Source: Sphagnum compactum | Lineage: Eukaryota > Bryophyta > Sphagnopsida > Sphagnales | Reading direction: 5' to 3' | Length of the DNA: 64,000 nucleotides | Assembly: GCA_965153455.1 (NCBI GenBank) | Contig: OZ234495.1 | Location: forward strand, 15,682,875-15,746,874 | Shown: positions 49,903-60,466 of the stretch, piece after piece | How the letters are laid out: each line of letters starts with the position of its first letter | Position numbering within the stretch: the stretch's first letter is position 1 | Program-made: the position numbers and the translations under genes | The notes under the pieces: model-generated | Databases searched by the model: none | What the model saw: only the letters and a program-made list of their open reading frames with translations | Told to the model about the DNA's origin: nothing

Positions 49903-50457
49903 TTTGTCCTTCTCTTTCTAAACTCAATAGTCATGTCAAACACTAATTTGAATATTTCTCTTTGCTTATGGTTTTATTCTTATTGCACACATTAAGGTTT
50001 GGGGTGGTAGCTTGTGTCATTTTTTTGCCCTCGTTATAGGCTAGTAGATAATCTTCTAGTGATCATCATGCACTTAGAGAGTAGTCACCAAAATGTGCAG
50101 CTATTGAATGTGAACTTGTAAAAAATCATCGCATTTGCTCTCCAAACCTTAATGTCACGGAATGAACTCACCCTTGACCATTATGTTGGGTGTGTCGCCC
50201 AGCTCACCTTCACAAGTGCACCTAGTGCCCTTACCCAACATAATGTGTAAGGGCTTCTTAAACATTCCATAGTGCATACACTCACTTTACTAATTTTGTT
50301 ATCAACTTTGTCTTTTGAATTGGTTGCCCGGGTGGGTGTAAAAGCTACTAAATCTCTTGTATCTTCCTCTTCTAAACGTTGACAAATCTTGCAATTTTGC
50401 TTACTACATTCACTTGGTTTATGAGCCTAAAAAAAGGGGGAGGAAAAAAAGAGTCTT
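47662..50457. other. Non-coding part of left arm
   Basis: This region lies downstream of the kinase gene. Short open frames here (for example 48197-48619) show no domain and I do not call them genes. It contains a nested inverted repeat (about 48152-48193 against 48473-48521), a (TG)13 run at 49876-49901, and a 13-base hairpin (50179-50191 with 50233-50245). Confidence 0.55.
49876..49901. repeat. (TG)n microsatellite, left arm
   Basis: Thirteen TG units. The matching site in the right arm (60429-60460) has sixteen CA units, so the two copies have diverged in length. Confidence 0.9.
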
Positions 50458-50471
50458 CACATTTCTCTTGG

Positions 50472-50709
50472 CAATGATTGCTCTTACAGTTGTCATTTTG
50501 GCAACTGGACTATAGGTCTCCTCATAGTCTATGCCATAAGTTTGGGCATTACCTTTGGCAATCAATCTTGCTTTGTATCTGCTCACAGATCCATCTGCAT
50601 TGTGTTTGACTTTGTACACCCATTTGCACTCAATTGTTTTTTTGTCCTTTGGTAAAACTACCAATTCCCAAGTAGCATTAGCATCCAACGCCGCCATCTC
50701 TTCATCCAT
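50472..50709 (-). pseudogene. Copia reverse transcriptase N-terminus (truncated)
   Basis: The frame begins MDEEMAALDANATWELV and has KKTIECKWVYKVKHNADGS, RYKARLIAKG and YEETYSPVAKMTTVRAI, all typical of copia RT. It breaks at 50471. The residues that follow in the reading frame (KRNVKTLFFLPL) come from the neighbouring inverted-repeat arm. Confidence 0.93.
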
Positions 50710-51051
50710 GGCACTATCCCATTTAGGGTTTCCAACCGCCTATTTAAAACAAGTGGGTTCAACCTCCTGTATAACTTTCATCATGTATGCGTAGTGCTAA
50801 GCTATAAAGACATCATATGTGAGTCTTGGTACAGGGTACTTGACTCGTGTGGATTTTCGTACTCCACTGTTGTTGTCAAGTGTTTTCAAAGCTTTCTTGG
50901 CTATCCGAGCTCCGAGAGTAGTAATTGAAGGGATTCTTGATTCTTCACCCACACTCTTCTCTGAGTCACTTGACTCATCATCTACTTGAGGAGTTCTTCA
51001 TGATGTTTGAGAACTACCATGCCCAATGTTTGAAGATCTTAATCTTCCTTT

Positions 51052-52316
51052 TCATGGAGTGCTACTAGACCCACTAATTGAAGACTCTTGTGGTCCACTA
51101 ATTAATTGTGATTCTTGTTCCACATTTGATGAAACATCACCATTTTTAGCCTCTCCATCTTCTGTTATCTTCAGTGGTGAATACCAACTAACCATCTCAT
51201 CAAACACAACATCTCTACTCACTTGCAACTTTCGAGTGGAAGGATTGAAACATCTATATCCTTTTTGTTTTGAGGAATATCCAATGAAGATACACTTCTC
51301 AGCTTTTGGGTCTAATTTAGATCTCTTCTCATCAGGAACATGCACATATGCAATGCAACCAAACACTCTGAGGTGTGAGACATCTGGTTTCTTACCTGTG
51401 AGTTTTTCTTCAGGTGTCATGCCATGAACTGCCGCTGTGGGTGTTTGATTCATGATATAGACTGTAGTTGCTATCGCTTCAGCCCAAAAATAATTTGACA
51501 AATTCTTCTCATTCAACATGGCACGTGCTATTTCTGCAATGTGCCTGTATCTCCTTTCAGCAACTCCATTTTGCTGTGGTTAGAACTACATGAATATTTC
51601 CTTTGAATTCCATGCTCCTTCAAGTACTCACTGAATTCATTTGAAAAATATTCTTCCCTTCCATCAGACCTTAGGCATTTGATGCTCACACCTTTCTCCT
51701 TTTCCACCATTGCTTTGAAGTTCAAAAAATATTGAAACACTTCACCTTTGTGTTTCATGAAGTAGACCCACACCTTCCTTGTGTGTTCATTAATGAAACT
51801 CATGTAGTACCTGCATCCTCCAATGGATTCTGTCTTCGTGGTCCACACATATGAATGGATCATTTCCAAAGGTTTGGAACTTACATGAATTGTTTGACTT
51901 GGGAATGGATGCTTAGTTTGCTTCCCCAATTGGCATGCTTCACAAACTTCTGACATCACCTCTTCTGTTCCAAATTTGGGAAGACCTCCAACAAGATTTT
52001 GTTTCTCCATCAACTTAAGATGTTGGAGATTAACATGGCCAACTCGCTTGTGCCAAATTCCAATGTCTCTAACTCCTTTTCCATGTGTGAATAACATGGA
52101 ATTCACCTCAAGCATGTTCACATCCAAAGTGAACATTCGTCCATTCCGTTCCCCTTTTGCAATCAATTTGCCTTGGTTCTTCATGTCTTCCACAAAACAT
52201 CCATTAGGGTTGAATGTCACCTGTAAACCTTGTTTCACCATCTGGCCTACCGAAACCAAATTTATTGTTATGGTTGGAACATGAAGTACATATTTCAAGT
52301 ACTTTGTTTACTCATC
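51052..52316 (-). pseudogene. Copia integrase region
   Basis: Two frames (52298-51528 and 51519-51052) hold the pre-integrase zinc-binding segment (WHKRVGHVNL, CEACQLGK), the catalytic core with KCLRSDGREEYFSNEF, and the conserved GKKPDVSHLRVFGCIAYVHV and CIFIGYSSKQKGYRC blocks. The first catalytic Asp appears to be Tyr (HSYVW instead of HSDVW) and the frame shifts near the Glu of the triad. A TAA sits at about 52312. Confidence 0.9.
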
Positions 52317-52356
52317 TTGCATGGACAATGGCACCTGGCCAATTTGTGTGATAGGA

Positions 52357-52361
52357 TGTGT
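52357..52361. other. Target-site duplication, left copy
   Basis: TGTGT immediately before the solo LTR, matched by TGTGT at 53184-53188 after it. Confidence 0.85.
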
Positions 52362-53183
52362 TGACACACTCCCAAGTTCTTAGTTAGTCCCAAAATGGGT
52401 CTAACTTACTCAAATAGCGGAAATGTGAGGAATTTGAGGCACGCTCCCAGCCTTCAACATTAAAAGGGGTAGAGGGGCGTGTTGAAGCTTTGGGATGGGA
52501 TTAGGAAGAGGGACAAGTTTAGTTACTTACTTGAACCTGCATCAAAACCAACCGACAAGTTGGTTAATTCACTTTCTGGAACACCCTTGGTGCTAGGACA
52601 AGCCACGGGCAACTCTAGACTCATAAGACTCACCACGACCCAAATTCGCGGGAAGCCACCACCTTCCCCCATATATTATTCTCTACACCTCTCCGCGGCA
52701 CCCACGCCGGAATGGTTTTTTTGTCCCGAGACTCCCAAGGAGGAGTCCCGAAATTGTCCCGGTTTGGACTATCGGGACTTTGCGAGATCATAACTTCTTG
52801 CTTAGACCTCCGATTGAGATGAGGTTTGAAGCAAACTTGTAGCTCTCCTCAAGAGCTTTCCAACGACATGTCGTAGTCCACCTGCACGCACCGGGGTTGG
52901 GTCGATTCCTGACTTTTAATGGTCGGGAGTCAAACTGCCAGTTTGACTCCCGGCCCTTCTTTTTGCCATAACTTGTGCTGCAGATGTTCAAATGGCCCAT
53001 GCAAGCCCATTTTCAACATTTACACTTCAATATCTTTCCAATGATATAAAGAACACCCCAATGCAAGGTGGTTTGACCCCTGCAATCCAACTCTGAAGTT
53101 TTGGGAGTCCCGGAGGACTCCCAAGTCCCCATTTCGGGAGTGTGAGTCTCATCCTCACACTCTTTCAAAGTAGGGTTGCGACA
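52362..53183. repeat. Solo LTR (822 bp) nested in copia element
   Basis: The block begins TGACACACTCCC and ends GGTTGCGACA, that is TG...CA. It is flanked by the 5-bp duplication TGTGT. If the block and one TGTGT are left out, the copia reading frame is continuous through DDTTHPI. The block has GGGAGTC-rich palindromic segments and a plus-strand TATA-like CCCCATATATTATT at about 52667. It has no coding domain. Orientation is not certain; the TATA-like string favours plus. It most likely arose by recombination between the two LTRs of a full insertion. Confidence 0.85.
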
Positions 53184-53188
53184 TGTGT

Positions 53189-54300
53189 AGTGTCATCAGC
53201 AGTTTCCACAAACCGTAGTGTTTTCAAATCCCTTGTGTCTCTAAACCATTCTCCATGACTCGTCATGTGATTTGAAGCTCCAGAATCCACATACCAGACA
53301 TTGTTATCTGATACACCTCCAATCATTGAATTTGCCATGTGCTGCATCACAAACAATTGTTCATTTCCTTGATTGCTAGTTGATGCATAATTCCCCTGTT
53401 GCAACTTTTGATTTCGTGCATCATGCTCCCTTTGATAACATTCTTTGCCATGTGCCCAGGTTTCTCGCAATAGTAGCAGTTTGAGTCGTTATTTGGTTGT
53501 TGACCTCGATGACTTCCACCACGACCTCCACGACTTCCTCTTCCTCTAAAGCTTCCTCGTCCACCTCCATGAGACTGACCTTCATGTTGATGATGTCCAC
53601 CATGCGAGCTTCCGTGTCAACCTCGAAATGAGGTTTTACCACCTCTACCTCTACCTCTATTAGAATTTGAGTAGAAAACACTTTCTTGTGATCCTCCATT
53701 GGATGAGGTACCAACAATTATCATCTCTTCACTTATAAGTAGGGTTATTAAGTCTTGAAAATCGGGAAATGCTTCTCGAACTACAATTGAAGTATGAAAT
53801 TGGCTATAATTTTTTCCAAGTCCATTCAAGGTCACGGCCACTATATTTTCATCATCTACAGGGGCTCCTATAGATGCAAGAGCATCTGCAAGGTTTTTCA
53901 CCTTTGTAGAATAGTCACTGATGTTCATCTTGTTTTTCTATAAATTATGCAACTCTTGCTTGAATTGCATTTTGCGGGCTTGTGTATTGGTGTTATACAT
54001 CTTCACCAATGTATCTCAAGCTTGCTTCGGTGATTTTGCATCTTGAATATGCACAATCATGGAATCGGACACACTCACGAAAAGCCAATATAAGACTTTC
54101 CTTGCTTTTTCATGCCAAGTTTTATTGGCTTGAATTTGTTGTTGGGTGGGGTTATCTAGGAGAGGAGGTTCTTTTTCATCACCAGTTATGAATCCCCAAT
54201 AGCCTTTCTCCATCAAGAAATTCATAATCCTAAATTTCCACACTTGGAAATTGTTCTTGTCTAATTTCTTAATTGCAATTTGAGAAAGACCGTCCGCCAT
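53189..54300 (-). pseudogene. Copia gag and protease
   Basis: Gag starts MADGLSQIAIKKLDKNNFQVW at 54300 (read as two parts, MADGLSQIAIKKL and DKNNFQVW). It continues in other frames with SDYSTKVKNLADALASIG and a glycine/arginine-rich tail. A CCHC zinc knuckle of the form CYYCEKPGHM is present at about 53480, and a one-base loss shifts the frame just after it. The protease has the active site WYVDSGASNHMTSHG at about 53270-53315. The stop at 53165 lies within the solo LTR. Confidence 0.9.
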
Positions 54301-55487
54301 CTCTCAAGGCAACACTCAATGTCTTCTCTGGGGTTTCACAAATGATTTTAATTCCTTCCTTGGGTTTTTAGGATTAGATTAGGGTTTTCCTTCCTTAGGT
54401 TTCTAGGATTAGGGTTAGGGTTAGGGTGGAACAAGATGGACCTTGCATATGTATGTATGTCTTGAGTTTTATACGAAATTCTATATTATACATAGGTTTT
54501 ACGTATATGTACGTATCTCGTATAATATTTTGTATGGTATTAAGTACATGATTACATACCACACTTTTGTATGACGGTCTTGATAATGTATTTGTGCTTC
54601 CCAATCTTCAAACTCCTTCTTTCAAGTTCTCCCAAGTTGTATTTGCTTCACTTAAAAAATTTGTTTTGATGTCTTTTCAATGTAAATTTTTGTCACAACA
54701 ATTTTGCAAAGCTACATCAGTCTGAAATTTTGGTGAAACATGAAAACCTATGTTTATTACAATCTCTCAAATTTTCAGCTCATTTAACTTCATAAAATGA
54801 AAGATTTTGCTACTTCCTTCAAATCACCTCAAACTGGGACCTGAACAAAAAATGATTTGGAACTCGCTTTCAGCAACTCCAAACTCCTTGAGATTTTGAG
54901 AGACACATGAAACATTTGTCTTCTATATCTGTTCAAAATTTCAGCTCTATTGATGATGACCACAAAGTGTTATCACTTACAAAAGAAACTGACTTCAAAA
55001 CTAAAGCTGAAACTTTAGATACTTGGATCTCTCTCAATACATATCCAAATGACTTGAAATTTTTCTCACATATATAATCCTTTATGATCTATAAAATCAC
55101 AAAGCTACAAATCCAAAAAAGCTGAAACAAAGGGGATATGACCAAAAAACCAGATCTGGCACAGAGTCTTCAAAAGTTCATAACTCTCACAAAACATATC
55201 CTTTTCTTTTGGAATTTTGAGAATTGAAGCGTCTTATGGTCTTCTATAATCTCTCAAAGTTTCACTCCGAGTTTGTTTCATAGCAGATCTAGATCTAGAT
55301 TTAAATATCTGACTTCCACGACCTTTGATCTATTCATTTCTTCTCACATCTTTTCACATTCTTTCCTTTCTATATTTCTCTTTTGCACTTGACAAACTCC
55401 TATGATATTAGTAGAGACTCTCAAGCTCTAGTTCTAGAGACTTTCTAGCTCTAAATCTCTTCTAACTTTTTCATCAAACAACCTAAC
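54301..55487 (-). repeat. Copia 5' leader with decayed 160-bp repeats
   Basis: The 1.2-kb stretch between the primer-binding site and gag is long for a copia leader. Read on the plus strand, it holds about four diverged units anchored on TTGAAATTTT-like strings at about 54721, 54889, 55052 and 55206, spacings 168, 163 and 154, each followed by a CTATAATCTCTCAAA(G/T)TTTCA-like block. A short TTAGGG run (54401-54425) lies near gag. Confidence 0.5.
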
Positions 55488-55498
55488 CTCTAATACCA
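55488..55498 (-). other. Copia primer-binding site
   Basis: On the minus strand TGGTATTAGAG follows the LTR end directly. It is one base from TGGTATCAGAG, the copia site complementary to the 3' end of initiator methionine tRNA. Confidence 0.88.
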
Positions 55499-55791
55499 TG
55501 TTAACAAATAGGAGATCTACTCAAGTGCAAACATAAATCTTTATTGAAAGAAAACTAAAACACATGCTCATAACTTGGAACATAACATCAAGAACTCCTC
55601 AAGGTTCTTGTCACACGAAATACACAAATTTGTGCAATCAAGAAAAGAGAGCCAAACCATCAACACCAAGGTATTTAACTACAAGACCACACCACAAATA
55701 ACCAAACTAATATAAGTAAAGAAAGTAACCTAGTTACTTTCTTATTCCAATAACTAATGAAACCTTATTAGTTGAGCTTGAATTTTCAACA
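55499..55791 (-). repeat. Copia 5' LTR (293 bp)
   Basis: On the minus strand it begins TGTTGAAAATTC and ends TTTGTTAACA, so the short terminal inverted repeat is TGTT(G/A)A...T(C/T)AACA. A polyadenylation-type CAATAAAG occurs near its end (plus strand CTTTATTG at about 55540). It is followed at once by the primer-binding site. No second copy is in the window. Confidence 0.85.
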
Positions 55792-57220
55792 AACAATGCA
55801 TGCTCAAAGTACAACATGCACACACTTGAATGAAAAGGTAAATGAGTTTGTCATTCATATTCACAATTGTTAATTGCACAAGAGCTTATTTTAACTTGGG
55901 GCAACTAATACCAAATTTCATGATCTTTTGAAAAAAAACATTGTCTTTAAGTGTTGCATACTTTAAAGTTTTTAAAGCACTTGAAGCTTGCACCAATAAG
56001 ACCAAATTCTTGCTAAATGAAATCCGATTTCTTGAGCTTTAGGTGCCATGAAAATTGCAAGTTATAATGTTTAACCATTTCAATTTCCAAGTTGAAGGCT
56101 TGGGATTCATTCAATGTGTTTAATGTTTAATTTAATAAGTGATTATGGTGCATGTACGAAATAAAACAATACGAAGCCAATAGTTGGCAAAGGGAATTGG
56201 GATTCACGATCACATTTGGTAAAGATTGAAGTTTGAATTCATCATTAAGCAATGTTAAATGTTATCTATGATAGCCAATCGGGCTATAGTAAGGTCACTA
56301 CATAAACTAGTATTGGAACTAAAAAGAACTTTGGGTATGCAATATTTTTTATGGAAAAAAAATTGCTTACATTGAGTTGGCAAATCTTGCTTCATTCATG
56401 ATTATAAAAAAAAAAATTCAAATCCAAACAAGATTGGCGATGTCACCAAAAACACCATGACTCACTTTTTAGAGACTTGGAAGTCATTCAACACTTGAAC
56501 AAATGGGACCCATTAAAAGTTGTAAAATATATGTAATTTGTTTGTAAAGGGGTTATAAACTAAAAATAACTTTTGATACATGGGACAACCATTATTTTTC
56601 ATATTTATTTAAGATGTGCCATGATGCAATTCACATATGTAACTACAAGTTTTATTCTTCCAAGATTTCCCATATATATTGAAACCGATAATAAAAAGAA
56701 ATAATTCAAAACTTGCAAGCCTTTAATTTCCCCAAGGTGGGTTGGGGTGGGATTGGTCTATGGCAAGAACTTTATTTTTGTGTTTTTTAAACTTTTGAAA
56801 AAAGTTTATCAATTAACAAATTAGTGGCAATCATGCATGTGACTTTACGTGGTATCCAAGGCAAGCATTTCATGTGAAACATCATGAATTTTATAGGACT
56901 ACTTAAACACGATTGCCATTTTAAACACATAATTGGGTTCATATCTTCCATGCTCACAATGTGTCATGAATTCAATCAGAATGAAATAAAGTAACCTAAT
57001 ACTAAATATTGTAATTCCATCACTACATTATAAATGCATAGGAAGTGCATAAGCTTTTATTTCATCCTTCATTCATCACTTATTGGATTCACCTTCAATA
57101 CCTTGAAAGATGATTAAAAACCATAGTTGTAATCATATCTAACTTGGATGAATTGGGACTAAATTTTTTCATTTTGTTGAATTTGGGAATTTTTGTTGCA
57201 TAATCAAATAATACACAACT
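55792..57220. other. AT-rich spacer upstream of STIG1-like gene
   Basis: No gene or element could be supported. It separates the copia 5' LTR from the STIG1-like gene and should contain that gene's promoter; no convincing TATA box could be singled out. Confidence 0.5.
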
Positions 57221-58117
57221 TTGAATCAAAAAATAACAAGCATTAAAACACAACCCATGGTGTTTATATTTATTTTTGTGGTATTCATGTCCATACAATC
57301 AATGATAGTTTTTATCGAAGGTATGGGTATTAATCCAATGGATGTCCACAAGCCTCTTGGAAATCAGTTCTTGCTGAAAAATTCAATCAAACATCCATCA
57401 ACCAAGAATCTACTACAAACAAGTTGTGAGTTTTGTCAATCCGGCTTTACTTGTTGTAATAACCTTTGTTACTGGACATTGGAGTTTTTAATTGATCCAT
57501 TGAATTGTGGGTCTTGTGGCAATATATGTCCACCACTTTCAATATGTTGCGATGGAAATTGTATAAATATTTTCAAGAACTGCCACCTTCCACCACCTCC
57601 ACCACCACCATCCCCACCCCCTCCGCCTCCATCTCCACCACCACCCCCAGCACCATCCCCACCCCCTCCACCTCCATCTCCACCACCACCTCCACCTCCT
57701 TCTCCACCACCACCCCCGCCACCTTGGCCTCCTTCTCCATCACCAACTCGAACAACTCCACCACCATCACCAACTCGAACAACTCCACCACCATCACCAT
57801 TGCCTCCTTCTCCATCACCGTTTCCAGTAACTCCACCACCATCACCTTTGCTTCCTTCTCCATCACCAACTCCAGCAACTCCACCACCATCACCGTTTCC
57901 AACAACTCCACCACCATCACCTTTGCTTCCTTCTCCATCACCAACTCCAGCAACTCCACCACCATCACCTTTGCCTCCTTCTCCATCACCGTCTCCAACA
58001 ACCTTGCCACTAACCCAACCACCTTTGCCTCCTTCTCCAGCACCCACTCCAACAACCCCGCCGCCTTTGCTTCCTCCATCACCAACTCCATCAACCCCAC
58101 CACCACCGACACTTTAA
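57221..58117 (+). CDS. STIG1-like cysteine-rich domain fused to proline-rich (extensin-like) tail
   Basis: Single exon, 298 aa. The N-terminus has a hydrophobic signal (VFIFIFVVFMSIQSMIVFI, residues 14-32); ATG 57221 or the in-frame 57257 (residue 13) could start it. Residues about 69-120 have the STIG1 spacing: CEFCQSGFTCCNNLC, then DPLNCGSCGNICP, then CCDGNC. The rest (from about 122) is Pro/Ser/Thr-rich with SPPPPPP blocks like hydroxyproline-rich wall proteins, then about 20-residue repeats of the SPSPTPATPPPSP kind. STIG1 family proteins are secreted. The tail should be hydroxylated and glycosylated and anchor the protein in the wall. No introns or damage seen. The mirror-image open frames in other frames and on the minus strand over 57470-58170 are by-products of the repeats. 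The exact role is not known. Confidence 0.8.
   Translation: MNQKITSIKTQPMVFIFIFVVFMSIQSMIVFIEGMGINPMDVHKPLGNQFLLKNSIKHPSTKNLLQTSCEFCQSGFTCCNNLCYWTLEFLIDPLNCGSCGNICPPLSICCDGNCINIFKNCHLPPPPPPPSPPPPPPSPPPPPAPSPPPPPPSPPPPPPPSPPPPPPPWPPSPSPTRTTPPPSPTRTTPPPSPLPPSPSPFPVTPPPSPLLPSPSPTPATPPPSPFPTTPPPSPLLPSPSPTPATPPPSPLPPSPSPSPTTLPLTQPPLPPSPAPTPTTPPPLLPPSPTPSTPPPPTL
57595..58110. repeat. CCACCACC-type triplet and 60-69 bp repeats inside the STIG1-like gene
   Basis: The tail is built of CCA/CCT triplets, followed by imperfect tandem copies of a unit of the CTTCTCCATCACC...CCACCACCATCACC kind (for example at about 57850, 57925 and 57975). The array is likely to vary in length between individuals. Confidence 0.75.
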
Positions 58118-59858
58118 TTCTTTTATGCATAATACAACAAGTGGTCCATTTCAAATTTATGACATGTTCCAAGGGATCAACTTATACAAAACTTATTGAT
58201 GACTCCTACAAATATACATATGAATGCTTATACACCTAAACAACACACAAGAAAATGAAGTTGTGCCTTATGGTTGTTTTGGATTTTGTGACCATGGAAT
58301 TGTTTCCATGCATGGAGCACATGTGAAAACTTATGATGGATTCATCACCAACAACTTCCATATGTATATCATCTCAAAAAGAATATACTTTCAAATTGTA
58401 ATAATTGGAAATGTTGTACACCATGTGTAGATTGAAAGATTATAATCTACACATATATTACAACTCAATTTCTTATATCAATATGTTTCTAATTAAATGT
58501 ACAAATGCAAAAATTTAAAACTTAAAGTTAAATAAAATTTGTTTGGTAATGTAAGGACTTGTTGTACAATCTTGTGATTTTGGTCAAGATGTTCCCAATG
58601 ACTTTGGTTATGGCATAAGTATTAGGAAATGATTATTTTCTAATATGGAACAAGTAAATCATCTACATCATTAAAATTCACTATTTGGAAAAAAATGATC
58701 CAACCTTCTTTTCCACAAGATTGATCATAAAACCAAAAGATCAATGATTGTGTTTTAACTTTTATTTATGTTGATATCCTCAAATGAATATGTACGACAA
58801 AAAAATTGAACCTGATCATAGACAACCTACATTTCCCCAAAAAATGATTAAGATAAATAAAAAATTAACATGTTGTATTTCAAGGTCAAAAATAAAATAT
58901 GTAATAATCCAAGCACCATAGTCCAACACGATATGTTGTTTTGTTTAAAATGTGAGGGTGAAAGATGGCTTGTACATGAACTTAAGGACCTTGAACCTAG
59001 AGCATGATGGTAATATAATTGATTTGACATGGATGAATATCATTTAGCAATTTGAATGAAATAAATGGATGCATGATAAAAATACTTCGATGAAATCCAT
59101 TCATAAATGGAATGCAATGGAGATGGGTATTAAAATATTTACATTCACCTCCATATGGGGTTTCCAATAGTATGAAATATCAACAAGAGTTTGCTTGAGA
59201 GGTTGATATGGTGGATTTGGACGCATAATGTCATAGTTGTTGATGTTTCTCATATTCAAGATTATAAGGGTAAGCTCGATGCAAAATGAAATAAATCCAT
59301 TAATATGTACCAAGAATGAGTATGATAGGACAAAAGAGTATTGTGGCAAAGAATGTACAATTCTACTTCATTCCATGGTAGGTAGCAAAGGTTATGTTCA
59401 CCCCCCACCTTGTTGTAATTTAGTTGTTATAGATCTGCAATTAAAACACATGGCAACCCTTTCAGTGGGCACCATAAGGGGTTAACTAGAAGGGGCAATA
59501 GTGCCACATGAACTTATTTTGAGATTCAAAGTTTTACTCAAGAAATCACTCTTTAACATTAATTGAATCCAAGAGAAAAAAAAAATTGACAACAATTTTG
59601 GGCTTGTAGAGAGATTCTAAAGGACTAGATTTCAAAGAAAATATTTCCATATTTGAATGAAACTTTGCTAGAAGGAATTTTGCAAGCACCTTCATCATGC
59701 TCTTGAATTTGAGAGAAAATCTAATGACATATTGTTGGGCTTTATAGAGAGGGAGAGATTCATGAGCAAATACAAAGTGTATGAGAGATTTCCATATGAG
59801 TCAAAGTCATGTTTGTTGGAAAGAATTGCAAACACCACCTCGTCATTTCACTTGAAAT
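58118..59858. other. AT-rich spacer to right arm
   Basis: No gene is supported. The boundary with the inverted-repeat arm is at CCAAGAGAAATGTG (59859). Confidence 0.5.
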
Positions 59859-59879
59859 CCAAGAGAAATGTGTTGACTC

Positions 59880-60424
59880 TTTTTTTCCTCCCCCTTTTTC
59901 AGGCTCGTAAACCAAATGAATGTAGTAAGCAGAATTGCAAGAGTTATCACCGTTTAGAAGAGGAAGATACAAGAGATTTAGTAGCTTTCACACCCACCCG
60001 GGCAACCAATTCAAAAGACAAAGTTGATAACAAAGTTAGTAAAGTGAGTGCATGCATTATGGAATCGTTAAGAAGCCCTTACACATTATGTTGGGTAAGG
60101 GCACTAGGTGCACTTGTGAAGGTGAGCTCGGTGACACACCCAACATAATGGTCAAGGGTGAGTTCATTCCGTGACATTAAGGTTTGGAGAGCAAATTCGA
60201 TGAGTTTTTTAAAAGTTCATATTCAATAGCTGCACATTTTGGTCACTACTCTCTAAGTGCATGATGATCACTAGAAGATTATCTACTAGCCTATAACGAG
60301 GGCAAAAAAATGACACAAGCTACCACCCCAAACCTTAATGTGTGCAATAAGAATAAAACCATAAGCAAAGAGAAATATTCAAATTAGTGTTTGACATGAC
60401 TATTGAGTTTAGAAAGAGAAGGAC

Positions 60425-60466
<42 letters not shown>

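Larger units (their letters stand above)
46352..50471. repeat. Left arm of large inverted repeat
   Basis: This arm pairs with 59859-64000 in reverse complement. Positions in the arms sum to 110,330-110,352 along its length, so only small indels separate them, and paired regions differ at roughly a few per cent by eye. The arm holds the kinase 3' half and about 2.8 kb of downstream non-coding DNA. Its inner end is the shared string CACATTTCTCTTGG (50458-50471), where the copia element begins. Its outer end cannot be seen, because the partner arm runs off the window. Confidence 0.93.
50472..55791 (-). mobile_element. Ty1/copia retrotransposon, truncated in RT, single LTR
   Basis: On the minus strand: 5' LTR (55791-55499), primer-binding site, 1.2-kb leader, gag (54300 to about 53420), protease (about 53270), integrase (52300-51400) and the beginning of reverse transcriptase (50709-50472). 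Protease-integrase-RT is the copia order. RT stops after the TVRAIIA segment, exactly at the inner end of the left inverted-repeat arm, and RNase H and the 3' LTR are missing. An 822-bp solo LTR splits the protease-integrase region. Several further stops and shifts are present. Confidence 0.93.

Noticed and set aside
52479-53000. ORFs within the solo LTR.
   Set aside because: LTR sequence with palindromic segments; no protein similarity recognised.
54395-54430. TTAGGG run as an interstitial telomere.
   Set aside because: Only a few units, imperfect, and not the usual plant TTTAGGG; part of the copia leader.
57469-58239. Long open frames overlapping the STIG1-like gene (a Ser/Thr-rich plus frame and two Gly/Val/Glu-rich minus frames).
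   Set aside because: They arise from CCA/CCT triplet repeats being open in all frames; no domain, and only the first frame has a signal peptide and cysteine pattern.
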